A DNA stretch of 64,000 nucleotides from Allium sativum (taxonomy: Eukaryota; Streptophyta; Magnoliopsida; Asparagales; Amaryllidaceae). Where the stretch lies: assembly GCA_030737875.1 (NCBI GenBank), contig CM060915.1:627442786-627506785 (forward strand), in the 5' to 3' direction. Shown here in pieces: positions 22,612 through 34,138 of this stretch. Within the stretch, counting starts at the first letter, position 1; every line of letters begins with the position of its first letter. A model generated the notes under the pieces. The model was not told the origin of the DNA. It made no database searches and saw nothing but the letters and a program-made list of their open reading frames with translations. The position numbers and the translations under genes are program-made.

Positions 22612-25600
22612 TCAAAACCGCGGGCTCTTATTGGATAATGGATTCCAACTGGCAAGGTACGGGACCACCTTCCGACAGTGTATCTCTAGAGAGGAATACA
22701 CCGGGTTCGACAAGAACATCTTGCAACCCAGGCTAACCATGACCGGCCCCTCACTTTGCTTGAGAGTACCGAATGTATTGTCACCAACGGTTGGGATCAG
22801 CAACCGTTACTGAAAGGGACAACATCGATAGATTTAAGTGGCAAAAGGAATTTCTCTAGATCAGATGGCAATACGCCCTTCTTGGAAGCTAACCACTTAG
22901 CCATGCGACCTACCCGATTTTGTACCATTTCCCGGTCGCAAGACTTGAGGTTACGATTACTTGATAGCACCATCACTTTGAATGTCACATTGTCAGATCC
23001 GTTAATCACTAATTGATTTGCACAAAGATATTCATGATATTATGCTAAGAAAATAAATTCTCTGCCACCCGATGTATATTTGTACAGACCAACATATTCG
23101 ATTATTGGAAATACTCTGTCAGACATTCGTCCATACGCGTTCGTTTTGGGACTGAACGAAACTGAAGGCACAATTTCCATAAATCCATCATAGGTAATAT
23201 CTACTTAGGATTAACAGAAAAAGCCCTTGTACTTCACTCCGTTTTTGATTATCTTTATATAATCAAATTCGTAACGCTACTGTCAATACGGAGTGGTTCT
23301 CGGATAAAAATCCAATCGGTCTCTCCATATTGACAACGATATTTGCCGATACTTCGATAGTCGGTTATTTAACTATCGAAGAAAAATAAACAAACATTCA
23401 TCCATAACATCAAACAATCAGTAGGCCCCTTAATTAATATTTTATTAATTAATTTCCTTCTCTATTTCCTTATTGATATTTGTTAACACGATATTTTCAA
23501 TAATCATCCTGCCCTCTTACGCTACTGGGAAAGCATTTCTCATATATCGTCTTATTTTATTTTCTATACTTAGAAAATACCTTCTATTTATATTTGGAAT
23601 TCATTTCCAATTACTCCTTTCTTTCATGATCATTCATTTCTAGACTTAGGAAATATTTATTTTTATATTTCCAAAATTCCACTTATTTGGGTAAAAACGA
23701 ATGTTGTGTAAAACATCGTTACAACATCCCAAATCACTGCACTCAATTAAATCTTATTCAAACATTGATCTTCGAGACTGAATCTTGTTATTTATTGGTT
23801 AAAAATGAAATCAATCAAGTTAGGGTATAATTACCTCTCAGACCTTGATTGAGTAACATATTAACTTCAAAACAAATAAGACCAAAAGCCTCGAATAATC
23901 AACACCGTAAAATCCAATTATTCATTTTTAAAATGTGTAAATGTTTCTCTTTTTATTTTTACCAGATTTAATTATAGATTTCCTTTTTGTTTATAATATT
24001 CTATTTTAAATTTGTTTCCTTATCGAATTCAATATATATTGATATATTGATTTTCTAGTTATCCAATTTTCTTAAAAATATTCTAACTCCTTAAATTTCC
24101 GGAAAATTTCTCCATAACCTCTTATGTACTGGTCACTTAGTACAACTACAAAACGCCTCTCTAGGCCCTTTCCACTCAAAAAGAAAATCAAAAAAGCCAA
24201 GCGGCTTGCCGATTTGGCGCATGAAACCTCATATGGAATTTAAACATGTACCTTTTTGTTGGGCACTTAAATTTTAAATCTTCATTCTCTTCATTCCATA
24301 CCTATTTAACATATATGCGTTCATTTCTAATTTATTCCAACTCAATTTGGTCATTTTAACTCAATTCGCTAATTTATTCTTTAATTAGCTCTTTTGTCCA
24401 TTTCACTTTTTAATTGAACATATCACGTTCAAATATATTTTTACTTGCTTTAAAGCCAATTGAATTTCATTTTCAAATCAAGTTTCATATTCGATTTCGA
24501 ATATGAATTCACAAATCACATTTACTTATTCAAGGTCCAATTTCGTATCAAAACTAGATTAACTAATTATTTTTCAATTTAGTTAATTCTAATCAATAAT
24601 CAAAAATATGATTTCTGTTTCAAAAATCATTTCATTTACACAACTTGAGTTCGTATTTATTTTATAACTCAAATCTGAATTTTTCTAATGGAAATTCGGA
24701 TTTCATTTACTTAAAATCCTTTTACTTATTTAAATAAACCTTTATGGTTTTATAATGGTTATGACGCTATTTTCTGGAAATTTGATTTTGACATAACTCA
24801 AAATCTATAAGGCGAAATCCAAAATTTTCTCTTCCATTAGTAAACTATTATCAAATCGGTCCTGACGATTCTTGTTTCAAAGAATTCCGACTTAAATTGA
24901 GTCTTATATACTCAATTGAAGCTCGAAATGACAATTCACGAACTGTCGCGCTGCGATGAGCATGTTTTAATTATATTTAAATATAAATGTTAAACTTCGT
25001 TTAATTAAATTTTCAATCTCGTTCCAATATATATTTTATTATATATCAAATCTGTTTTCAAATCCAACTTAATATTTCCGATTATCTCTACTCGTCGATT
25101 ATTTCACCACTTAGTTATAAATTCAATACAACTTCATTTTTAAGTATTAATTTCCAATTCCGTTAAGAATAAAATATTTTATAAAATTCGATGGAATTGA
25201 ATTCCAAATATAATTTCTTAGACTTATCTCAATTCATTTTATATCTCGAATATCGAAATAAAATCCCCTGAAACGATTTCAAATTCTACTTTTAAATTCA
25301 TACATGAACTTAAAATTTCAGTTTACCTTTTGATAATTATTTCACAACATTTATACATCGCTTATAAATTTACTTGTTTTACATATATTAAACAAGTTCC
25401 ATTTCAAAATCTATTTAAAAAAAAATCTTATTTTGGAATATTCTATTTATTTTAATTTATCTATATATAACATAGAATATATTTTAATATTTAATCTAAA
25501 TATTAGTTTCTAATTTTTACCATTCCAATATCCTTTCTGGAAATAATTTATTTTATAAATTCAACATAATCTGATTTAATTATCCAATTAAATTTATATT

Positions 25601-26160
25601 CCGAGCATCCGAATAGATTTCATCATTTTCTATTTCAAATAATTTCCAAATTTTCATTTTTAAATTCACATTTGAATTTAACTCTCCAATTGTCCAAACG
25701 ATAATTTTCCATTTTTATTTACAAACTCCATTTATAAATTCATCCCATTTCCAAGTATTATTTAATGAAAATTATTCTATTTTGTTTATAAACACTGTTT
25801 ATAAATTCACTGCATTATCTAATTTATAAATGTCGTTTATAAATTCAATACTTGTTTTTATTTTACAAAGCAAGTTAATATTTTTAGTTCATTCAAAATT
25901 TAAATTATATTTTTGGAAAAATAGATTTCCCTTTTAAATATCTAAACATCCTTATCAGAATTTTTTTATAAATCAATATTCAGGGCCAGTGACATTCAAC
26001 TAATCAACAACATACAATTATCAGCCACAGGTTTTCTAACACATCATATATGATAATATATATGAAACAAACAAACAATAATATTTCTGAGGAATCCAGT
26101 TGGATCCCTCCAACCTGTTTTCCTGCATACACAAATGTTAGCCAACATAAATAATACCCA

Positions 26161-26274
26161 TCCTGCTTCGAGGCAGGATATCGCGGTATAGAAGGTCATC
26201 CACTATCATAGCATGGGGCGCATAGGGTCATCCGCTAATGATATTGCGGGCATCCACTAATGAGACTGCAGGGA
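26161..26274. repeat. Hairpin and three short direct repeats in D
   Basis: TCCTGC/GCAGGA pair around a 6-nt loop (26161-26178). About three diverged 26-bp repeats with the core CATCCRCTAATGA...GC follow (26196-26274). Confidence 0.55.
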
Positions 26275-28189
26275 ATATCCAACCACCAATATATATGTAT
26301 AATAACTACAAACACCAATCCTAAGTAACTAATATATAGATAATAGCCACAAAAATATTTAAACGCATCCAAGCAACCAACAAACAGCATATAAAAATTA
26401 CATAAATAAAATCCAGAGAGTGAGTTACTCATCGTGATTTTTATTTTAATCATTCCGAGCAACTCGAACCACATTCGATTTAATTAAAATTCTCGCCAAC
26501 TTCAACAAATTCCAAATGACTTCTAGCTCGAATAGCTCGTTGCCATGGACCAGTTTGAACCTTGTATAAATTAAATACACATGTTTAAATTAATGAATTT
26601 AAATGAAAAAATTTAACATTTCCTTGATTTCATACTTAACGGTTAGTTTACATTTTAATTACTACACAAGCTAACTACCTAGGTTTATATAATTTAATCG
26701 GTTACAAATTTATATAAACCAATTTCCATTTAAAATTTAAATTATAGAAATATTCCTCACTGGTACCATAACTGATCACAAAGGAATGATATGTATTTTT
26801 TATAAAGTTTTGATCAACCTAAACCATTATTAACTATGTAAATTATTTAATTACCTTAGTCCCTTTACTGCTGCAAAACCACCATCTGTGAAGTTCAACA
26901 ACTACCTTCTCTACACCTCTTGACAGAAAACTCGAACTACCACCATCAATGAATGCTTTGCATCACTCTCCATCTTATAGCATGAACAGTATGAACTCGA
27001 CAGACATGGCAACATCAACCACAACCCTACTGCCTTGCCTGCGACTTGGAAATTATCGTAGGTCCTCCTAGTGCCACCATCAGTTGCGCTCTGCAATCCA
27101 TCGATCACTTCGTTCTGGCCAAATCCTCCCACATCGAAGACAACGCACAACCCGAGCGTAGCTAATTCCAAAATCGAGAATCAGAGAATCCAAATCGCAA
27201 CTCTCATGGCGTGTACCAAAATGAAGCCAACACTTCAAGAATTCCAATGAACTCATTTTCAATCGATTGCCTTGCGTAATGTAATTTTTGTGGTTTTCAA
27301 CATTCAAGGAAAAGAACCACTTGAGTTTTGATTTCCAGAAGAGAGGAATAGGAAAAGGGATCGTCATTCGAATGATCAGGAAAGAATTAAGAGAAGCAGT
27401 GTTTCGATTTTACGCTGAAGCTTCCATTCTTTTTTCTTTCTGAAGAACGATTTGGTTTTTTTTTCTTTTAGCAGAAGCTTTTTATTTTGATTTTGGAATA
27501 CAAGGAAGAATGAAACAAATGAGAGAAAGGGGGGTCATCGCGGTTAAGTAGAGAAGAAGGAACATAACGTACCAACACCATTAAATTCTCTGATAGCTTT
27601 GGTATGAAGTTGGGGAACCAAAGGTACGTGATTTGAAAAGAGGAAGGTAGCTGTAACTTGCATCTAGTAGTAGCTAGATGAGTTGTATATGTTTACTTAG
27701 GGTAGAAGAAATAAATTATATATATTTATTTTATTTTATTTTATTTGAACCAGTACACTTTATTTAATTTAAAATACCTCGTGATTCCGAACTCCTTTTT
27801 GAACCCAACAACCAGCATTTTTAGGGTTATACCACTATTCTGAACCCACTGGAACAGGTTTCGAAGACTCATTTGATCGTATGGAGAAGATATTAATTTA
27901 AATTGTTATAAATTAAATTCAAAATAATTAGTTCCTCAATAATAAATTATTATTATTATTATCAATTCTATTCAAATTGAATTTCTATAAATCATCTGAA
28001 TTGTTTTGACTTAGTTTAATACTGAATTCAATTATATTTCGCACTCGATAAGTCGATACAATCGAAGTTAGATCTATTTCGATTATTAAATTGATAACAC
28101 AATATAAAAATTGATTTATATTATCAACTCAATATTTAAAACCATATTAAATATTTAAAATAAATCGACAAAAATTCCGGGTCGTTACA

Positions 28190-28194
28190 CCTAG
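28190..28194. other. Right TSD of D
   Basis: cctag, identical to 21940-21944; it proves a single insertion of D into C. Confidence 0.9.
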
Positions 28195-28201
28195 ATATTA
28201 A

Positions 28202-28507
28202 CTGCAATACCGTTGGGGAAATTATCACACTGGATATACTCCCGAAGCAAAGAAGGCTAAAAGAGCCCTCTTCTCATCACCAGATACAAAACGAAAAATA
28301 GACGACCTTCATCACTATCAGACAGAACAAATAGCTCTACAGAAAGAGTTGTATATCGAACAAAGTTACCGCTACTCGCTTAAGTCTTCTCGAAAAAATG
28401 ATCTACAAATTTTATGGTTCAAAAGCAAAGGATGTTACTTTCACCACTACCAATTCCGCCAAATCCTATTGATCCATCTTCCTCTTATCGTACTAAGAAC
28501 GACATAG
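28202..28507 (+). pseudogene. Element C post-pol coding fragment
   Basis: About 100 open codons beginning LQYRWGNYHTGYTPEAKK and continuing with basic, Gln/Tyr-rich sequence (RKIDDLHHYQTEQIALQKEL), ending TAG at 28505. It lies between RNase H and the env-like ORF, where Sireviruses carry extra coding. I do not recognise a domain. Joined across D it could extend the Ser-rich frame of 21860-21944, but a stop sits at 28199. Confidence 0.4.
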
Positions 28508-29235
28508 TAAACCCACGTTAAAATACCATACCTTTTCTCCACAACGACCACCTTACACTCAAACTTATGGAAGAAGAATTACAAAGCCAATGAAGGAACG
28601 AGTTCATCAACACCGAAGAAGACTCCACCTTCTAAAAATTAAAGTTTCATTTACTTTATTTTATATATTTCTATATTTAACTTGTTATTTAATCCTTACA
28701 TGAAATAAAAATTGATTGTGCAAACATTTCACCAAACAGACATCTTAGCAAAAACAAACAGACGTCTGACTAAACGAAGGGAATAAACTTCATCCTCAAA
28801 TCAGATGTCTGGACAAAATAAAACAGATGTCTGAAATGGTAATAAAATGAACTAATTACTTGTGGGTTAAAAATTTCTTCCAGATAGACGTCTAACAAAA
28901 AATTCCAGATGTCTGTTTCACTAAGAAGAATTATTCTACCTCCAGATTCAGACGTCTCAACCAAAAATAAAAGATATCTGAAACGACTCTATTTTGAACT
29001 AATTCTTCTTGGGTTCCAAACTAAAGTAAAACAGATGTCTGTTTTCTTCAACCCAGGCTTTTGAATCGGAACTGATATGTTTTTTTAAAAGGGCATATGA
29101 CTCCTCCCGAACATCACAACCATTCATTTCTTCATCTTTTTCACTTTTAGCTCTTCATTTTTTTACCACCCATAAAAACCTTAGCCCCCAAAATCAAAAA
29201 ATTACCATGAAACTGCATCTTTTCAAAATCAATTC
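28508..29235 (+). promoter_or_regulatory. Non-coding stretch with CAGACGTCTG palindromes in C
   Basis: Between 28740 and 29045 about eight copies or near copies of CAGACGTCTG or CAGATGTCTG occur, the same palindrome that is repeated in C's LTRs. GACGTC is a bZIP-type core. I see no gene in this stretch. Confidence 0.6.
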
Positions 29236-30486
29236 ATGGCAAATCGTGGCAAAAGAACAAGAGAAGAAGAAGCACTTCCTCCCTCCGAAGAATTAATCCA
29301 AAGGTGGCTATGGGACGATACCGCCAAGGCTAGATATAAAGCAATGAAGGATTCAAAATTCTTTGAGGGTGCTTTTGTCAAATTCGATGATTTTTTAAAT
29401 TATCGAATTCTACACTATGCTAAACATTTCCACTTTGAATCACTATTTGATTATAAAAAAAATGACGTTAAAATTTATCCTCTAATAGTGAAATTGTTTT
29501 TAGCAAACTTGAATCTTGATCATACCAAACCACGAGTCAAAAAGGATACCGTTTGGTCTTGGGTTTGTAGAAAACGAGTGCTTCATTCTATGCAAAGGCT
29601 AGGGCAAATCTTAGAATGTGCTTGGCAAGGTCTTGATATAAACACCATAGAAGTAGATATGACCACTAGAGATGAAATTTCTCACAAATTTCTCTCCGAT
29701 AATCCCATTAATATGCAAGAGCTTACCTCCACTCATCTCTGACCACAAGATCGTCTTCTTAATCGCATTCTTGTACGAACCATTCAACCTTGGAAAGGGA
29801 TCTATGAAAAAGTCTTCAAAAGAGATTTTCAAGCTCTTTACGCTTTATACTCCAACAAACAAATCAATTGGGCTAAAATTGTCATGGATGAATGGACCGA
29901 TATCACATATAAGCGCAACTACAAGACTTTACACTATGGTACGTATATTACATGGATCCTTGCTGCTTGTGATATAAATATACCTAATACTCCCTCCTTA
30001 CGCATCAAAGAAATTGGTTCGAAAACCTTGAAACTTGTGGATATCCCTCTAAATCCCGCTACTTTAGAATTTATGTCTCTTGAAACTTGGACTGAACATG
30101 CAGCCTCCAACCCAGAATCAATCATTCCTGAGCCTTCTCACCATCGCCAAGTTAAGGAAGAAGAAGAAGATGACGATATTCATATTACTTCTCTTGAAAC
30201 TTCTTCCAAACAAGCCTTAGTAATGCTATCCCAAAGCCAAGCCAAACTTCATAAAGAATTAAAGCATTTTCAAAAACAAACAAGTAAGAAGTTTGATTCT
30301 ATCAAAGGATTCTTGAATAAAATTTGGGAAAAAGTTTCTTACACTGGCACTTCTTCGAGCCAAGGTCAAGCTCCAGCTCCTTTTCAATGGTCTTCAAGTT
30401 CCGCCGAAGAAGTTCCCGATTCCGAACAAGGCTCTCCGAAAGACGGTGGGACAACTATTGAGGCATCTACTTCAGAGGGATGGTAA
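29236..30486 (+). pseudogene. Env-like ORF of element C (one internal stop)
   Basis: A 416-codon frame between pol and the 3' LTR, with one interruption (TGA at 29740) and the same frame continuing to TAA at 30484. The N-terminal part (MANRGKRTREEEALPP...) is basic then aromatic-rich, with conserved-looking RVLHSMQRLGQILECAW. The middle has WAKIVMDEWTDI and HYGTYITWILAACDINIP, which resembles plant retroelement proteins annotated as putative plant transposon protein. The C-terminal third is acidic, then coiled-coil-like (SQAKLHKELKHFQKQTSKKF), then Ser/Gln-rich. Position and coiled coil suit Sirevirus env-like genes. I see no obvious signal peptide or fusion peptide. It is far better preserved than pol. 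Confidence 0.65.
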
Positions 30487-30722
30487 GCATGGTTAACGGT
30501 ATGGTGGTTTACGTATTTTGCTTAAAAGCTCTTTAACTATCTAAATGGTATGTAATATATTTTGGTACTTCTCTTTATGTTTCACACAAAACTCTAGTAT
30601 GTGCTGTAATATGTTCCATCTGGTGGTATGCTTGTTTATATATCATGCCCGTTTCTGCGTATGTTTGTATCGCATATGTACTTAAGTTTTTTTTAATAAG
30701 TATTCCTTTTTGTTGAATGACA

Positions 30723-30802
30723 AAGGGGGAGAAACGAGTAACATTATACGCATATTGATAGGGGGAGCTTATATAGTTGTCATTAGTCAGAAAGGGGGAG
30801 AA
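30723..30802 (+). other. Triple polypurine tracts of C
   Basis: Three PPT-like motifs stand in a row: CAAAGGGGGAGAAA (about 30722), ATAGGGGGAGC (about 30758) and AGAAAGGGGGAGAA (30789-30802). The last abuts the LTR start TGTTGAATC. Tandem PPTs are a known Sirevirus hallmark. Confidence 0.75.
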
Positions 30803-31797
30803 TGTTGAATCTCGCTACATAGCGTTTTGAGTATAACAACTATACATAAGCAAATATATTATCATTTAACCTTGTTTTGTAGGAAGATATTAGACAAACA
30901 GATTCAAGAACATCAAAATGAAGATTGAATATGTTGTAAGGGTCTGTTAGTCCTAGATATTCATGTTAAAATCTTCTTTGATGATTACACACACATATAT
31001 CACATATATATGTTTTCATATTCAAAAGAGGCAAAGAGTATATTTTGCCCAGAAAATAGACGTCTGGTTTAAATCAGACCGACGTCTGTTTGCTGAGACA
31101 AAATTTAAATTTACCATAATATTCAGAAGTCTGTTCTGAATTTTTCAGACGTCTGAATCTACTACGAAATGCACTATTTCTTTGCTATTTCATTTTTCAA
31201 ATTAAAATAAACATCTGAATAAAATTTTCGGACATCTGATTACGAAAAGTTGCAACCTATTATGAAGCGTCACAACTCTCTAGATCGTTTCTCTTGATGG
31301 AAACTCTTCATGATTAGTTACAACTCTTTGTATATTATAACTATACACTTGATTAACTGATTAACTCACCGCTGTATTATTCAAAGCTCTCTAGTTTTCA
31401 AAAAGCATACTATTCTCAATATTATCTTCTATAATCTTTCACAAGCTTCACGTTTATCATCAAGGAAAGACTATAGGAAAGGTGTACTATATATTGATAT
31501 ATAAGTGTTAACAAGAACACAAACAAGTCATCAATTATTCTGCATTGTAAGAGACCTCTTCAGTGGCTGAGGCAAGAAAATATCATTCAGCTATTCGGGT
31601 AATTGTGAACCTATTCCTCCGGGTGAAGTGAGGGTTTTAGTGTTAGTGAAATACCAGAAGTGAGTCTGGGACTGGATGTAGGACAATGGTCCGAACTAGT
31701 ATAAATCGACTGTGTGATTTACTGCTTTCTACTCTAATATATACACTACATCCTATTATCCATTCTACACGATCCTACTATCATATAGCCTCTTTCA
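30803..31797 (+). mobile_element. Element C: 3' LTR, also 5' LTR of C'
   Basis: 995 bp, TGTTGAATC to CTCTTTCA. It contains CAGACGTCTG palindromes (about 31070-31160). Instead of host flank it is followed by a second primer site and gag start, so it is shared by two elements in tandem, which points to unequal LTR recombination. Confidence 0.85.
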
Positions 31798-31799
31798 AC

Positions 31800-31811
31800 T
31801 GGTATCAGAGC
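31800..31811 (+). other. Primer binding site of C'
   Basis: TGGTATCAGAGC two bases after the shared LTR. Confidence 0.9.
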
Positions 31812-31857
31812 AAGGCCATCCTATAACCATAACACCATTATTCGATACTTTGATAAA

Positions 31858-32205
31858 ATGGAGAATAACCCAAGCACTAGCTCAACTACCATTACCAAAG
31901 GACAATCTACTCAAAGACCACCTTTATTCAATGGGATACACTACAACTACTGGGCTATAAGAATGAGAATTTATATGCAAGTAAGTTTTTTTAGTGCATG
32001 GAATGCCACTCAAAAAGAATTTACAGCACCTAAGTGTTTTTTTAGTTTCCTTTTCATAAGTGCCCTTGAACATTTTTTAGTACAGGTTGTTTCCATAATT
32101 TTTATTTTTACTATATTTATTTATTCTGTAACACTGTTTGGAATTTGGATCTTAGGGCTTGATGAAAGCTTCTTTATGGCAAGCCATATAGCTCATATTC
32201 CATAA
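31858..32205 (+). pseudogene. gag: C' truncated gag fused to hydrophobic tail
   Basis: The first 58 or so codons repeat C Gag (MENNPSTSSTT..., FNGIHYNYWAIRM). Homology to C stops near 32031. The frame then runs in an unrelated, strongly hydrophobic tail (for example VVSIIFIFTIFIYSVTLFGI, which would span a membrane) to a stop at 32203. The junction is probably an illegitimate deletion, and the tail is probably chance translation of AT-rich DNA. Confidence 0.8.
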
Positions 32206-32285
32206 AAATCATTCTGTCATGAGCTTTGCCCTTTTCTCAATTTCTAAGGCCTTACTGCCGAGTTTAAGATTAGGAATTCATATAC
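32035..32285. other. Unassigned spacer left of E
   Basis: AT-rich DNA after the C' breakpoint. The last five bases, tatac, are E's left TSD, so this spacer was once continuous with 55116-55349. No gene seen. Confidence 0.6.
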
Positions 32286-33808
32286 TGTGACGACCCAAAC
32301 TTCCCCCATCGGGAATGCCCGGATTGCTTTGAGAACACGACACATCAGAACACAAACAATAGAACATTTCATTGCTATTACAACAATTTACATCAGAATA
32401 CAGGAATATTTCAGAGTATGAATAAATAGTTTACAGTGGAAAATATCAGAGATTAAAATACATAGCATCGGAAAATACATCGACTAACACAACTGAAAGA
32501 GATATGCAGATACAAAGCTTTCTGAATATAGCTCCAGTTGTAATCCAGTATCCTGTGAAAAGAAATCTGCGAAAACCAAAACTAACAGACGCCCATGTGG
32601 AAATTATGGGCACTCATAGTTTAGGTTAAAACAATAAACCCGAGTCAGTCATAGGACTGGTGTGAGAACTAAAACAGTTATTAACTTTTTCTTTAAAAGT
32701 TAGGAAATCGTGGGTTAACGCTGTATGACATGGAACAGGTTTACTCCACATGAATACTAGTTAAAAATATAAAACAACGCGATGCTATTTGAAAAATGAA
32801 GCTATTATAAGACTCAGGTCCCGTCACACAATGCAACGCAAGCCGGAGGATAGAGTTTTCCCTTATAATAGCCAAACATGCTTGGTACGTTTGAAACATA
32901 TCATTTTGACATTACTATAAGTGCATAGTGTCGAAACAGTTTCAGATACAAATGTATCAATCATAGATGGCATGGGTACCATATATCATGTCGCCATACT
33001 AGTTCTACAACTAAAACCGAAAAATGTCGTGTTGGAAATTGAATTCCATCTATGAGTCGAGGCAAGGGATAGCTTCTCACCGGTTTTGAGACACTCTAGC
33101 AAATGCCTCATGACTCGGACGCTGGTGAGCCCTTGGAATCGGTAGGGCCGGTGCACACTTACTTTAGTGGATTGGTTATTCCTGAACACACATTTCCCGA
33201 ACCTATCTCTGAGCCACTAGGGACTCAATATCCGAGGTGCCTCATTCCATCATTCACAAAAGTAAAAATGTCTGGGCTCCATACCATGACACCACTTTTA
33301 GCTAGAAAGAAACATTGTGCACTCCCTATGATCAGTATCCCGTTTTTGACTCATACCGGTGTGAGGCTCATGAATTAACGCTACAACTCAAAGCTATGCT
33401 AATTAAATTCGTGCTTTGGTCATCAACCACAAGAATTTGCTTTTTAACAAAAGCCTTGATCATTTGCATCTTAACATGACACACTGACAATTCACGCCAT
33501 GCAACTGATGTCTATCAATATATAACCTCTAAGCTCGTACGTATCAGAGAAGGGTGTTAAGCAAGAGAATAAATTCTCCGCCACCAAACATATATATATT
33601 TAATACAAATCAATAAACACAGAATGAAATCCAATGCCAGACACACATCCATTTACAAGTCCGTTCTGGGTCTGAACAAAACTGAAGGCACCTTATTCCT
33701 CGTCCCATATGTCCAGTACAGGAGAGAGGTCCTCGCATATCCGGTCGATCTCCAAGTACGTTTGGACGATCACAACTTATTACCTTGTCTTGGGTGTACA
33801 ACCCAATT

Positions 33809-34138
33809 TGGGATAGCAATTAGAACCGAAAAAACGAACCAGCCCACCAAAAAGGACTCGGACCCGAACAGAACCCGATGGGTCTTGGGTCGGGTCTAGG
33901 TGATGAAAAATATAATAAAGACCCAAAAAAACCCGACCTGAAAGACCTGGCCAAAAAACATTGAAATATAAGTATTTTTAGTGGTTCCACCCAACAGAAC
34001 CCGAGCCGACCCGAAACAAAGCTCGGGTCGGGTCCAGATTTTGGAAATGTATGTTTTAGACCCAACAAAACCTGACCCGCCTAGACCCGAGACCCGAAGG
34101 GTCGGGTCTATTGGGTCGGGTCTAATTGCCACCCCTAA
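33809..34138. mobile_element. hAT-type MITE
   Basis: 330 bp present only in the left LTR of E. The left end (TGGGATAGCAATTAGAAC) and the reverse of the right end (AGGGGTGGCAATTAGACC) form imperfect terminal inverted repeats of the GGGGTGGCAA type common in plant hAT MITEs. The flanks acccaatt (33801-33808) and gcccaatt (34139-34146) form an 8-bp TSD with one mismatch, and the empty site is visible at about 50680. The interior is full of CCCGACCC/GGGTCGGG repeats. It encodes no transposase. Confidence 0.8.

Larger units (their letters stand above)
21945..28189 (-). mobile_element. Element D: 6245-bp non-coding LTR unit
   Basis: It starts TGTAACGAACC, ends GGGTCGTTACA and is flanked by a perfect 5-bp TSD, cctag. 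Read on the minus strand its start (TGTAACGACCCGGAATTT) matches the start of E's LTR. Much of its length tracks E's LTR, including the segment ending GGACTGGTGTGAG (about 22360) and the CTGAACGAAACTGAAGGCAC region (about 23150). No PPT or primer site is evident and nothing codes for gag-pol. It is most simply a giant solo LTR, but 24040-24310 resembles E's internal region, so a rearranged full element is possible. Confidence 0.75.

Noticed and set aside
27080..27367. Minus-strand frame of 95 codons in D as a host gene
   Set aside because: It lies in the leader region of the D LTR, has no domain and is not continued by further coding.
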